Part shown: positions 1 to 12,595 of the stretch, piece by piece
Layout of the letters: each line of letters opens with the position of its first letter
Position numbering within the stretch: the first letter of the stretch is position 1
Source: Muricea muricata
Taxonomy: Eukaryota > Cnidaria > Anthozoa > Malacalcyonacea > Plexauridae
Direction of reading: 5' to 3'
DNA length: 64,000 nt
NCBI GenBank assembly: GCA_963855995.1
Contig: OY979716.1
Span: 32,661,594 to 32,725,593 of the forward strand
Position numbers and translations under genes: made by a program
Notes under the pieces: model-generated
Seen by the model: only the letters and a program-made list of their open reading frames with translations
The model's database searches: none
Told to the model about the DNA's origin: nothing

Positions 1-256
1 ATTGAAAATTTCTTCCTCCAAAGATGTTTCAGCAAGAGGCAATCTAAAATGCAAAAGTGTAAGAAAATAGATTTTGGTGTAATAAAATGGCATCATTTTG
101 TGTCAAATAAGCTAAATTATCACAAAAGGTAAAAGGAATAAAATAAGCAATAGTATAATGTAAAATTTTAGACATGTATATAAATTTTTCTTTTCCTGAT
201 ATAACAATTTCTTAGACAACCATCCTGATTTCTAAAAATCATTCCTATAAATTTAC

Positions 257-1303
257 CCAACACTTGCTGTCAATGTTGTATCACCATGACAACTTGCATC
301 CATAGCTAATGTAGTTGTTGCTGTCAAGGTTGTTTCATCTGCAAGGCTTTCAGAACTGGAATCATCATCACTTGTATCCAATTTATCCTCTAAAGGATTT
401 CTATTTAATTTAGAAGATTTATCACACACAATGATAATAAACAGCATTTTAGTTTTGTAATCGTTTGTTTGGATAACACATGTTTAACACCAACCTGAGA
501 GATATGGCAGACAATGTTGGACTGTCGGAAAGTAAACTTCGTCTAACTGCACCAGATGATAAGTCTGCATGGGAAGCAATAACTATAAGAGAAAGGTGAT
601 CAATCAGATATATGATTATTTGTATGGATCAAGTATAACCACACAGCATTGAACCTACTTGGTGAAGGAAAGCTGTCTGACTGCTGAATGCATGCTCCAG
701 TAGCTAGTGTATAAGGAGTAGAGGTTGACACTGCAAAAAATTGATTCAAGTATTAAAAGCACGAGAATTATATTTGATGATATGACCAAACATTAATATT
801 TTTCAATCAAAATCTAACCTGGCGAAGGTAAATCAGATGACTCTTGAATGGTTCGGGGAGGTGTTGTTTGGCTTGCTTGAGTAGTTTGGCTGGCTTCTAT
901 ACCATGCGGTTCAGTTTCCGGGTTTATATCGACTAACATAGGTTCAGTCTGGCTCTCAACAGACACACTATAACAAACGTAGGCTGTAGTAATATGTCAC
1001 GGCAATAATATTTATGAGTTCAAAATATTTTTTAAAGTCAAAACCTATTTATGCATATAAAACGTACCGAGATTTATTTTGTGACTGATATGCATCAAGC
1101 AAAAGTTGTGCCACATCCTTGTCACTTCGGAGGTTTTTTTCGCTTTTAAATTCTCTCCATCGTCCAAATACGTCGTAGAGGTAAATTTTACTAGCATGTC
1201 TATTTGCGAAGTAATCTTTTCTGTCAGTCTTTTTTCCCCGACGGCTTACACGAGGATTTAAATTTGGCCCAGATGACGACGAAGGAGCGCTACTTTCCGC
1301 CAT
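257..1303 (-). CDS. Multi-exon gene of unknown function, 5' part
   Basis: Five exons can be proposed on the minus strand from splice-like borders and open frame: 1069-1303 (starts MAESSAPSSSSG), 819-967, 659-730, 495-564 and 257-400. The first exon has a basic patch (SRRGKKTDRK) followed by a charged block around YDVFGRWREFKSEKNLRSD, which resembles short N-terminal modules seen in many uncharacterised cnidarian proteins. The later exons are Ser/Thr/Pro-rich with recurring SD-x-PSP motifs (SSDLPSPG, SDSFPSPS, SDSPTLS), and so are probably disordered. Donors read GTACGT, GTTAGA, GTAGGT, GTTGGT and GTAAAT. No catalytic motif is visible. The gene probably continues left of the window. The exon model is inferred by eye; the first exon is the most secure. 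Confidence 0.45.
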
Positions 1304-1460
1304 ATCTGATATGTAAACACGCTAGCGCACAGTCGTGCTAATTAAGGAATACGGAGCCTGGGAACAATAGACATTCATTTCCGGTGAGGACAACATCAAC
1401 AAAAGCATGTGCATGCGCAGAAGGGACTTTTCCCCCTCTTTAAATATAATTTCATTTGAA

Positions 1461-1508
1461 ACTAATACTTTGACCTCTGAAATTCCATTCAAAGGTCAAA
1501 GTATTAGT
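1461..1508. repeat. Perfect 16-bp inverted repeat (hairpin)
   Basis: Arm ACTAATACTTTGACCT at 1461-1476 is matched exactly by its reverse complement at 1493-1508, leaving a 16-base loop. It lies about 150 bp upstream of the minus-strand gene that starts at 1303. It could be a small MITE remnant or a regulatory palindrome; the arms contain AGGTCAAAG, which resembles a nuclear-receptor half site. Confidence 0.7.
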
Positions 1509-1594
1509 CAACCATTTGTATTATTCCTTAATTATTTTATGCATAGTGGTGGGATTAGATTTGCACAATGCAGCACATACTCTTACAATATCAT

Positions 1595-2225
1595 TTGCTA
1601 ATGGTAATTCATGAAAAACTTGGTGAAAAACTTCATCATGGCAATAGCTTATTCAACATAAATTCTGACATTTGCAATGCTTGACGTTTTTCTTACATCA
1701 GCTGGAACCATTTGCATTGATGCAGCCCTATTAGGTGGAATACACAGAGAAACCATTCTCAGCATCGGCTCTTATCTCGAAGCCCCTATCAGCCATGACT
1801 TCATCATAAGGTACCAGATTATCCATAAACCCACTATCCTTAACTATAAATATGTCAGTTGCTCTGCCAAAATGTAAGCAGAGAATACATATATGGCACC
1901 AGTTGGGGTTATAGCAACCAATACTTTGATTGTATAATGATGTTTATATTCACTTCACATGGTTGCTGCTATATCTACTCAACTAGGTGTATTTGTGAAA
2001 CATTAGAAACAGTCAATGATGCATCTCACTTTAGGGTACAGCTTGCGAAAACAGTTCGGAAGAGTTTTCTTTAACACAGTTTTATCTAGGTGATTAAAAT
2101 ACTGCTAGTGGTCTCAGTTAAAATTTTAAAGCAAAAAGCCAGATCTTCAAAAAGCAAAGCAAGTCTTAGTTCATTGATGTTAGTAATAATTCTTGTTCTA
2201 AACTTAACTTTCTGAGTGGCCCCAC
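1595..2225 (-). pseudogene. Decayed Harbinger-like (DDE_Tnp_4) transposase
   Basis: Reading the minus strand in several frames gives a recognisable PIF/Harbinger nuclease order. KKTLPNCFRKLYPKVRCIID is followed by TIKVLVAITPTGAIYVFSAY, then GRATDIFIVKDSGFMDNLVP with DEVMADRGFEI, then RAASMQMVPADVRKTSSIAN with VRIYVE. The family hallmarks are the CIID aspartate, the MADRGF aspartate and the terminal VRIxVE glutamate. Stops and at least one frameshift interrupt the reading (for example between the ADRGF and RAAS blocks), so it is a fossil. The plus-strand frames over this stretch are shadows. Assignment to the DDE_4 family is from remembered motif order, not a search. Confidence 0.7.
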
Positions 2226-2690
2226 TCGAATATCACTTCTTCCAGCACACTGTTGAAATGCTGAAGGCTCTTTTTGCTGTTCCTTTTGGGTGTGCTTGGC
2301 ACTCCTCCAGTAATATTTGCAAAATATTTCGTTGTTGGAGCAAATAAATTTGTAGACAATATACTTTTACATACATCTTCTGTGAAGGGCCACCGTTAAA
2401 AATGCATCGAAAAAATCGACATTTTTGCGATGTCTCCCGCCTCGAAGTACGTTGAAAGCACATTCTGGAGCCAGGGAAAAACAAATTTTGGACCCAAAAA
2501 GTAAAAACTTTAAAAACGCCTCAATATTTCAACAGAAAATCAAGATTATATGTGTATTAAATTTTTTCTCACTCATTAGTAAAACATATGCACGCCATAG
2601 CTGAACACGCACCAATGTTTTTACACCCCCTGTAACATGGTGGATTAAACCTTGAAAGGGCCCATTGCATGGTATCACATTCATTTATGT
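2226..2690. other. Stretch without recognised gene
   Basis: No convincing exon, tandem repeat or inverted repeat was seen here. A minus-strand frame at 2233-2484 is open but has no family resemblance. Confidence 0.4.
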
Positions 2691-2695
2691 TTATT

Positions 2696-3445
2696 ACTCT
2701 GCCTGCCGTAGGCGAGGCAGAGTTTTAAATTCGCCCTGTTTCTATTTTTTTTTATTTTCTTTCAGTGTCGCCAGTTGGCGCAGCACTCATGGGTGATACC
2801 GCTGGGCACAAGCCGCATGAGCCGACCTAAACACAGTGTTTAAACTTCTAGCGGAATATGTCAACAAAACATACATTTTAACATGTATGCTAGAACATCT
2901 GGCAAGAAGGTTTTACGTGCAAAGATTCTCATGCAAAATGTTTTAAAATGAGAAATTCCACCACGAAACTTCAACCACTACCGAGGAGCGATGTATCGCA
3001 GTGAAGTTTTGAGATCGTGTTTCCGTCATTTTCTGTTGTGTTCCTACTTTTAAGGAAATTTAGAAATTTCTACCGAAGAATCAAACGCAAATTCTACTGA
3101 AATATCTATATACAAAACACAATTTTTAACATTTAATAGTCAACAAAAAGGGACAGGAAGGTTCTTTATCAAAACATTGCTCTAGAAATGTTTTAAAGCG
3201 GCAAATTTTGATAGACTCCATCATTCCATGATTAAGGAGTGAGTCTAGGAAATGTGTTCCTAATTCTAAACATGTTGTGATTTCATCTCCTGTGTGGAGA
3301 TGCTAATATTTTGCGCAAAATGATTTATTTGCTTGTGGGATCTCATATAATTATAAAAGGTAAGAGACATTTTACATTCCAATTCTAGAAAAACATATGT
3401 TAGTCTAAAGTTCCCGACAAATTATATCGTGGAGACTTCAGGCAG
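2696..3445 (+). repeat. Dispersed repeat A1, copy 1
   Basis: This begins with a short palindrome (TACTCTGCCTGCCGTAGG with GCGAGGCAGAG). The block returns in inverse orientation at 15797-16385, ending in the equivalent CTCCGCCTCGCC/GGCAGGCGGAGTA. The copies share long stretches, for example around ATATCGTGGAGACTTC at the inner end. Copy 1 carries about 160 extra bases near 3200-3357. A TTA sits immediately outside each terminus, which would fit a 3-bp duplication of the Harbinger type, but no transposase lies inside. It is probably a non-autonomous element. Confidence 0.6.
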
Positions 3446-3493
3446 TGTGCTAAAGAATAGATTCAAGTGATGCTATCAGGTTAATATATTTAT

Positions 3494-4916
3494 GTATTGG
3501 ATACACTTTTAGTAAAATTTTCTTTACTTGCAAAATAAAACAGCTATATATTGGTGGTATTATGACAAAAGAATCTTGTTTAACATATGTACTATGAAAG
3601 TCTTTAATTTACATAAAATTCTAAAAAATGCAATCCTACTAGGACTCTCTGGACAGAGTGCCTGGCAAGTCACTCAGACATTGATTTTTGGTTATCTTAG
3701 TGATTACATAAAATGTGCTAGAAATGTCTTACTGGCAAAATGCCTTGGAAGGTATCGTAATAACAATTGATTTAAAGTGGCACTGCAACGAAAAAATTTT
3801 TGATCCAATTTCAAACACAACAGAATAACATTTCTAGAGTCAAAATGGTGTTTTCAGTTTCTCACAATCTCATTTCATTTTCGAGGACCCGATCCGAACG
3901 TTGTATCCCAATAAAATTATTGTCTCCAATAAATTATTGGGATTGTTAGGATTAGGGTCAGGGTTGGGGTCTGGGTTCATTTTATTTGCATGAAATGACA
4001 ATTCCAGTAACTATTGGAATTATCAAACGTTGTAACCAGTAATTTTATTGGAGTACAACGTTCGGATCGGTTGTTTTGAGATATTTAGGTTTTTAAAGTA
4101 TGCAAATTAGATGTCTCTTGACGTCATTTACTCACGAATAATAAACAAGACGCCTGCTAAGGCGTTCACTCCGCCTGCCAAACGAAAATGGGCACAAGCA
4201 GGGTTGGCAGATGTTCTTATGTTAGTTGTTCTTATATGTCCTTATATTATATAAGAAAATTTTGTGGAGGCAAAAATGTTCTTATATTTTCTTATATTAT
4301 TCTCATTAATTATTTTACTTCAAGGTTGTAAATCTCCACTATTTGAGAATCATCTTTAAAATAAGATATACAAATAATGGTTGTGTAAATACTGCAGTAA
4401 TAACTATTTTTGTAACTTTGAAAGCCCATTGTACCTAATGGAGTAATTCAAGGTTTTTGAAAATGTTCTTATATTACAAAAAATGTTCTTATATTAATAT
4501 AAGAAATAAGAAAATTACATTTTTGAAAAAATGTTCTTATATCCAATCCTGGGCACAAGGCCAGGCAGGGCTGTAACTAGAGAGTTCATTGGGGGTGGGG
4601 TACATTCACTTATTTCTGTTCTGCCCAACTAATTCCTTTTTAAATCAATTATTATTAGGGTACCTTCCAAGGCATTTTAAGACATTGCTAGCACATCTTA
4701 TGCAATCACTAAGATAACCAAAAATCAATGTCTGAGTGACCTGCCAGGCACTCTGTCCAGAGTCCTAGTAGGATTGCATTTTTTAGAATTTAATTTAGAT
4801 TAAAGACTTTCATAGTACATATGTTAAACAAGATTCTTTTGCCATAATGCCACCAACAAAATAGCTGTTTTATTTTGCAAGTAAAGAAAATTTTACTAAA
4901 AGTGTATACAATACAC
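3494..4916. repeat. Long inverted repeat, arms 3494-3778 and 4638-4916
   Basis: The two arms of about 280 bp are reverse complements with scattered differences. They share TTTTACTAAAAGTGTAT, AATCCTACTAGGACTCT / AGAGTCCTAGTAGGATT and AAATCAATT at the inner edges. The spacer 3779-4637 is made of repeat A2 (also at 16805-17130, there uninterrupted by the arms) plus a hAT MITE. The order of A2 sub-blocks here is circularly permuted relative to the other copy. Confidence 0.65.
4199..4551. mobile_element. hAT-type MITE (353 bp)
   Basis: The termini are CAGGGTTGG at the left and CCAATCCTG at the right (inverted, one mismatch). A perfect 8-bp direct repeat GGCACAAG lies immediately outside (4191-4198 and 4552-4559). 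The interior is AT-rich with repeated GTTCTTATAT tracts and no coding capacity. The empty site is visible in the related repeat near 17090, where the flanks are continuous. An 8-bp duplication and CAGGG ends are typical of hAT. Confidence 0.85.
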
Positions 4917-5264
4917 CAGTCTATATATAGATATAATTTGTTGGGAAAATGTTCATGACAAAAATTCCCCCGTGTGAATGTGTAATTCTGTACCCGTTGC
5001 ATTCTGGGATGTTTACCACTCGGGCACGGGGCAAGTGTCCCACAATTCTTCATGAGCTGTCATCTGTGAGTGCTTGACTGCCTGCAGTGCTCTTCCGTAG
5101 ACTGGGGGATTTATTCAAGAGAAATATAAGAATGAATTTGAAAGTCTATCACATCAATCTAAAATGCTTCATAATTATAAATCAACTGGTAATAAGCTAA
5201 AATATTTGTTGGCAATATTGCCCAGTATATGTTCGGAATGGCGCGTGGATAGTTATGAATCAAT

Positions 5265-8200
5265 ATGACAACAGATAAACATGGAATTTACATAATTGAC
5301 TCGAGCACAGCGTCTTCATTTACATGTCTGTCGTGGCTTTTGTTTCTTTTGAATGTCTTTGTATGCTTGTTCTTTAATTTGGACCAGTCTCAAATAAAAA
5401 GGGCAGGTCAAACACGTTCGTGGAATTGGCCTGTAGATTTAGAGTACTACGAGAGTCATGATGGGAGAATCTTCTTCTTAAACGAGCAAGCAATTCCCCT
5501 GCTTGGGCTAAAGCAAGAAATATCTCGCCGTGGATATACGCGAGTAGACAAATTCTTGTCAGGACAAGGTAAGGCTGTTAGTCTTAGCTTAAATTTTTAG
5601 ACATTTATTTTCTAACAAAACTGATTGTTAATTTTGAATTCTTCTTATGCGATTTGTAATTATGTACTGACGCAGTATGCGATTGTGCAATGAGGTGTAA
5701 TGTTTTTGATGTTAATTTGTTCCTTAACCCAATGACTTCATTCTCAGATGTTCATGGCTTCATCCACACACAATTTTCAGTATATGGTTCATTGATCGAG
5801 CTATTTAGTACCATATGAAATACTGAATTATTTTCTACTACCTAAACAGTTACCTTTGGTTTTATAAACTTGTAATGAAGCAGGTTACAACATAGTATTG
5901 GTACAATGCAATTTTATTATTTGAATAGGTTCACAAGCATATATAGAATTTTGTTGCAAAACAATGGCAGCTATTGTTAATGTATTGTTAATGTTATTGC
6001 TATAGGTGAACCTAGCCATTGTAAGTACTATTATTTTCTGGAAATTGATTGCATGCAAGCCATCAATTTGATGGTAACCTGTATAGTTTGGTTGCTCTGT
6101 TTCAACATTGTATTGTACTTGTGAAGGGAAGGGACCGAAGGATGCTAGGTGCTAATATTCAATTTTCTATTGACCCATGAAATGTGCTATGTACCGGGAT
6201 GCACATTGCACCATATTTTAGTATTACATGTATTTTACTCTAGCCAATGCATGCCAGCTTTACTTGTTTGTATATCAAACATCATGTTTGTCATGTTTTA
6301 ACCTGGCATTCAGATAATATGCTTTTTGGGCAAGTTTGTTTTTAACTATTTTGATTCTGAATTACTAAACAGCAGTTTTTATTGTATAAACCTGCTGAGC
6401 TGATTTGTTATGAATTGAAATACAGTGTATGGTCTAGGTGTTGCAATATTGGTAGGGTTTATTAATGAAGATAAAGCATAAAGTTTAATATATAGTTTAG
6501 TTTAATAGCAATTGCCAATTTTAAATACATGGATAAAAAGAAAACCTTTTCAATCAGGTTTGTTCTGTGCATATTTTCTTTGCATAACAAAGTTTCATGA
6601 TATTGTAGACTCAATTGTTAGAGTTTTTCATTTACACTTCATGTAAATTCAATTTGCTTAAATGAATTAACTGTGAGCTCTGGTGAGGACTTGAATATGT
6701 ACAGAAAGAATGTGCCTCTTCCAGCAAACAATGTTATTGGAAATTCTTGTGCCTTACTTGATTTTTGTGCTACACTGAATTGTTTGTGATAATTTGTTAA
6801 CAGGTACTTCAATCAACCTGGATGGTTCTAGATCTGAGTATCACACAAACCTCAGTGTTAACTTATTTATACAGACATTGTTTTGTTTTAGGTATTTCAC
6901 ATTCATTTGTGTGTGATGGGATGAGAAGAAAAATGATTGGATATGAAGCTTTTATGTGCTTGGTGATGGGATTTTGTGGACACAACATTAAATTAGATAA
7001 GAGTACTGAAGAAGTCATCCTTAAACTTCGTCAGTGCTCCCTCAGCGGGATGCATCTAGTTGAACAAAAGAAACTGCTGCAAAGAAGTCATTCACCCCCC
7101 AGGCATTACACTTCCAAAATTGTACAAACTACACCAAAGAAGCTTTTAACTAACGCAGCTCAGACACCACAATGCCAGGAACAATCCCAAACTGAGAACA
7201 GAACAAGCCAAACTACATCTGTTTTGATAAACAAGGAAAACATAAGACAACTTGAACAGAAAAATAATGGCAATGGTGGAAGAATATTCAAATCAAGACC
7301 TCTTGCAAAGCGCTGCAAAGCACAAGAAGCAATACATAAAGAAATAGCTGAGTCTATTCATCATGGTTCCAAGGAAGATTTTGTTTTAGGATTTGCTAGA
7401 ACTGCATCCCATAAAGCAAAAGATGTGTCCTCTGATTGGGATGGAAAATTATCTGCTCAGGACGTTATTGAAATTGCCAAAAATGCTTACTGTCCAACAA
7501 CCAAAAAAACAGCATACGACATAATGACTTGTGATCACGCAGTCCAACGATTTCATTTGGATAAAACGTATCTGCTAAATGTGCAGGACAATATGAATTC
7601 TACAGAGTTCGCGTGTGACCTTAGACGAAGGATTCCTGGTCTGTTGGATAGTGCTTATTCTGTTGATCAGCTGAAGAAAGTTCTGAAAAAGGAATTCAGT
7701 GTGGTGTTACAACCCCAGCGAACAGCAACAGGTTGGAGAATTGAACCTGGTCGTCTGCATCAATGTTTGAAATATGTTTATCCATGGATTCCTGAACAAG
7801 AATATTGGCGTGTCTATGGCGATGCGAGGACTTATGGAAAGCAGAAAAGTGTCCTTGTAGCAATTGGTAATTTAAACGATGAGCAGTTGTTAAATAATGT
7901 TCAAATTCAAAGTCCACAGGAAATATGGCCTCTATCAATCTTCTATTTCCAAGATTCAAGGTTAAATCTGGAACTAAATCTAGCAGGTGAAGAGTCGGCT
8001 GGCTACAGTTCAGGGTGGTTAAATCAATGGATCGGAGAGATGAAGAAATGCTGTCACAAGATGTATTTGACTGGAGACTCTATGTTCTTAGATGCAATAG
8101 CTGACCCTAAACTAGATCCAAAAAGTGAAACTGGTATAAGTATTTATAATTACGAAATTAATGCTACAAAGGGCGATGTTTGTGAAGATACTGGCTTGAG

Positions 8201-11200
8201 GTAAGTACGTGTCACCAATTGAACTACTTCAAGATGTCATAGTCGGATAGACTTTATGGTCGTTAACAGTTTCATTGCGTTTACCCGGCTAAAACCAATT
8301 TTTCATTGTTTTACATTATCACAATAACTTGTGACGGTGCTCACAATGAAGATAAAACAGGAAAACAAGAACAGCTCTTCATTTTCAACTAGTTTTGACT
8401 TTAAGAAAGTTTGTTCTTGACAAATACGCATATAAATAGCTATCACATGAAATAAAGTTGTAACATGCATGCTTAGATTTGTTTGACTGTGATTACAGTA
8501 CCGTCCTCGAATAACATACCATCCATTCGCGAGTAGTGAGTGCTCGCAACACTCGCGAGTGGGCGTACTCGTGCGCGCGTACTCGTTTGACGCAGTACTT
8601 GCGAGTCTGAATGAAATATTTGAGACGCGATAGTACTCGTTTCACTCTCGTACTAAATTACACTCGCATAATTAATTACACTTACGAGTGTTGCGAGTGA
8701 ACAAAATGCTTACGTAAATGTGGATTTATTAGTTACAAACCAGTTAAAAACCGAATCATTTCATCTTTACAGGAAATAAGATTGACAAAACAGCAGGAAA
8801 ATTGAATCGCAAAATGGCAAAGAAAGCAAAATCGTTGTTATCAGTCTTTCCATTACTGCTTGCGTTTTAGCAGTCTCTTAAATATTTTGAACAGACCTTA
8901 TTTCTTCACAAATGCTTTCGTTATCTGAACTTCTTAGCTGCATTTTAATAAACTAAAGTAGCGTTTTTTAAACTCCCAGCCGGCATACAGCATTCGGCAT
9001 ACACTCAGTATAGGGTGATTTTGTGTTGTTGTGATATCAGTATAGGCGGGGACGAATTATCCCGTGTTCGCCAGTGAATATTCAAATAAGTCGCTACTGT
9101 TTTCCACTGAAAGAGTATTTAAATATCGCTTTTCTTAAATCCTTTTCGTTGCAAATCCGTAATGATCCATAACTTTGAGTTTTAACTATTTGTAAGACGT
9201 CGCATGCTTGACAAATGACGAAGGTTAAACTTAGCAATGGTATTTTGACTACTTATCATGTTAACAATGTGACAGATTAGTAAACAGTCATTAAAATTCT
9301 TTAACACTAACAGCTTGGTATGGCAAAAAAATACAATGAGTAGGCAGCTTCATAAAACTTTTATAGTTCTAGACAAAAAATAGCGTTATTATACACATTT
9401 AACGGATTTACTGTAGCCTTGAAAACATAGATTTCCTGAATCAAATGTTCCGTGTGGTAGAATCATGAAACAATCGCGACGATGATCAAAGACATTTGAT
9501 TGAAAGCTTTTCGACGTTTCTGACATGACTTATTGTAATCGAAAATTGGTTTTTATATTAAGATAAAAAGTTTGTCACGTGAGATATAATAAGCCAAACA
9601 ACTTAACAAAAAATTTGCTAAAGGATTCTTAAATATCAATAGATTTACTTACCTGTATAAATATGATTTTAGGTCTGGATTAAAGCGCTCAATCACAAGA
9701 AAACTACCAGAATCAATCTTACCTGCCCTTTCCACATCGGAATATCTTCTATGTTGTGACCATATGTTTACGAGAATGACAGAAACATTGTTAACATTGC
9801 GTGTGAAGTCGATATTTAATTTAGAGGCTGAATCTGTTATTTCCAAGAAGGACAGGGACTGCTCTCTCAAGCATTTAGAAAATAATATCAACGTGCGGGG
9901 AGTAAGAAGTGGACATTTTAAGTTTTACTTTGAGGCTGGAAAGAACAAACTGGCTCCAATATCGTTAAACAAAACGTGCGCTCAATTGATTTCAGCTCCC
10001 CCTACCTATTTTCAAAATTCTGCATACCCACATGTCATTGACGATGTAGCTCCAAGGATTACGTGTCCAGGTGAGCTGAGCAGTGCTCTCCAGAGAGCAA
10101 TTGGGTGGCCCAGTAAACGTATAACGGAGTATGATTGTGAACTGCTCATATGGGCTAACCATTTTAGAATGCATGAAATATGTAGACTTGATCCTGCTCC
10201 ACAGTTAAAGCAAGATAAACCAACTGGTTCGGTTGATGTGAATGACTATTCTTTTGGCGTAAGCGAGGCACTAATTAACGAATATGTGAGATGTGCAGAC
10301 ATCTTTCATGGACTCATGAAGTTCCGTTATGGTAAAGACAAACTTACTCCCTATATCATCAAAGCAATTGATATAGTTCCTATTTTACTTAAGTCCCTTC
10401 CGTTTCACTCGTTAATGCGTGTGTCCACAGAGGGGGGAGAACATCTCCATTACCAGCATCAGCAGCACTTCTTTCATCACACTTCCCGAGGTGGTGGGCA
10501 TACATATCATGATCCAATACTGGCAGTTTTTGAACATATGTACCGACAGATTAAAAGAATGGTTAGTGAGAAATCTGAAGCTGTCCAAGAAAGATTTGAT
10601 CAGTTTGTAAGCAATTGTATAGAGTCTGATGAGGAGGAACCGACATTAATAAATACTGTAACTGACCCGGACACATCAACTGTTGTTAACGATAATGTAT
10701 TGGAAGCAAAAACAACTACAAGCACCTTATCAGTTCCTGAAACAAATTGTTGTCTGGCAGGACGTCGTTTTGTGATTGCCGGTTCTTTTCAATCTTACAA
10801 GTTAAATCAGGAAAAGTTGACAGAGCTGATCAAAAATAATGGTGGGCATGTTTTGAAAGCGGAAAGTATTCCGGACGGACTGCCGGTCAAAATTATTCTA
10901 ATCACTACGCAGAAAGAATGTGATAAGAAGGAGAAAATCAATTCATCACTTGCTGTTGGAATCCAAAGAAAGTGGAAAATAGTTTCTCCCGCGTTTATTA
11001 TAGATGCAATAAAGCACAATTACCTTCCATCGACTCAACTTTATGAGCTGAAACTGGACCAAATAAAGGATGCCCCACAGACGTCGTCTATTCATATCGT
11101 AGCTCGGAATGTCAACGAGACACATTTTAAGCGAACTGGGGCTTTTTCTGACCTGAAAAAAACCCTAAAAGCTAATGCGAAAGGAGAAAAGAGGGATTCA

Positions 11201-11446
11201 GCAACAGCAAATGTTAGTGATAATAAAAAAAGTCACAAGAAAAAGAGAAAAGGTCCACTCAAGAAACCACCAAACAGCTACATGATGTTTGTAAAAGAAA
11301 ATTTTCAAACTGTTCAACAGCAGATGAAGGAAATGGATGGAGATATTACTTTTGACGAAGTGAACAAAGAATTAAGAAAGCAGTGGCATAGCAAATCACC
11401 TGAAATCAAAGATTCGTACAAAGTTAAAGGCTATGAGAACTTGTAA
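5265..11446 (+). CDS. RNase H-like transposase-like protein with BRCT and HMG-box domains
   Basis: Three exons join in phase: 5265-5568, 6892-8200 and 9673-11446, predicting about 1128 residues. Donors are GTAAGG and GTAAGT; acceptors are TTTTAG. Residues about 405-510 contain VYGDARTYGKQKSVLVAIG and, 80 residues on, LTGDSMFLDAI, the spaced aspartates of an RNase H-like fold. A STEGGEH motif follows near 788 in a block (SLPFHSLMRVSTEGGEH, TSRGGGHTYHDPIL) seen in abundant uncharacterised cnidarian transposon proteins. A BRCT-like domain (AGRRFVIAGSF, NNGGHVLK, KWKIVSPAFIIDAI) spans about 897-1000. An HMG box (LKKPPNSYMMFVKENF, LRKQWHSKSPEIKDSYK) ends the protein. DNA binding and repair or targeting roles are inferred. 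The reading frame is intact, unlike most neighbours. The first methionine is uncertain because exon 1 begins with a hydrophobic stretch. Confidence 0.7.
8515..8705. repeat. CpG-rich short palindromic segment within an intron
   Basis: Repeated ACTCG/CGAGT words stand out in an AT-rich intron. GTGCTCGCAACACTCG near 8541 is mirrored by CGAGTGTTGCGAGTGAAC near 8685, suggesting a MITE of about 165 bp with inverted ends. No duplication was resolved. Confidence 0.4.
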
Positions 11447-11563
11447 GTTTTAATGAAATTTTAATGAAAATGTTTTTAACATGTTTTAATAACGTTAACT
11501 ATTTAAAACAATAAAATATTTAACTCTTTATAACTATTTAAACAACAAATATTTAACTGCTTA

Positions 11564-12252
11564 TAGTTGGGGAGGCAGAGGTACAAAAATATATGTTTAC
11601 TTACCATAGCGAGGGACAATTTCTTTTTATGTTTATATTGTACCTTTAGGCCTAATAAATATATTTCTGCATGTTGAATGCGATAAAATTTCTTGTGGGC
11701 TCCAGCCAACACGTTTTTCCCGAAATTTACTATAAAACTATATATTATTGTTAAGAAAGGCGAAATTTCAGATTTATTTTTAGGAAAAACCACTTACGTC
11801 ATCAAAAAGGTAATAAAAAATTACATATAGCACATTATGGTTACTTTTATTTTTCACATTTTTGTTGAGTTATGAGCATTTGAAAACTTATTTTCCAACT
11901 AGTGCCCAGGAAATTAGCGCCATTTTAGGACACTTTCCCATTTTGAAGCAGCAATAACTCAAAAACGGCTTGAAAAACAAGGGTGCACGTAATGTTATCT
12001 TATATGTTGTTTTTTATAAGCTTTCTTATGACACAAGTTATTTTTCAAATGAGCGAATATGAAAGTTTACTATTTTTGACCACATAATAGTTATAATAAA
12101 ACTGAAGAAAAACGTGTTGATCGAAGCCCACAAGATAAATTGGGCCACACAACGTTCAGAATTGTGATATTAGGCATCCAACGGACAATTTAAGAGCAAA
12201 ATTGATTTGTCCCTCGAGAAGGTAGGTAAAATTACCTCTGCCTCCCTGACTA
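11564..12252. mobile_element. Harbinger-like MITE (689 bp), family M1
   Basis: The ends are TAGTTGGGGAGGCAGAGG and CCTCTGCCTCCCTGACTA with a 3-bp TTA on each side (11561-11563, 12253-12255). The inverted arms continue inwards (CTTACC, GAGGGACAA / TTTGTCCCTCGAG). The same family is found at 35266-37628. Three-bp duplications with TWA preference point to PIF/Harbinger mobilisation. It has no coding content. It sits just past the stop codon of the BRCT/HMG gene. Confidence 0.8.
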
Positions 12253-12595
12253 TTACTGTTATGCCTGTGATCCCAATGTCAAGCATGTCATTAAGAATGT
12301 TATTTCAGTTATGACTGATATGTTTCGACCCTACTTTAAAATAATGATAATGCATTGTGGGATCATGTGGAATCACAGGCATTTTTCAGAAATCAAAAAA
12401 GTTCAGTTGTTGTGAAACAGTATTGAATAAAAAGTTCATAAATAAAAACTGTATTTGACAAAAAGTTCGTAAATAAAACTGCAATCATGTGATGGGCAAC
12501 ATTATTTTGACAAGTTTACTAACCTACAGTATTAACTCCTGTCTATTGGCTAATTCCTGTTTTTTTCCCAGTATTACACCTTTACAGGTTTGTCG

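Noticed and set aside
6822..6891. Methionine at 6822 as the start of a separate 460-residue protein
   Set aside because: A TTTTAG acceptor at 6886-6891 continues exactly the codon phase left by the donor at 5568, so this is an internal exon.
7696..7959. Minus-strand 87-residue frame
   Set aside because: Shadow of exon 2 of the BRCT/HMG gene.
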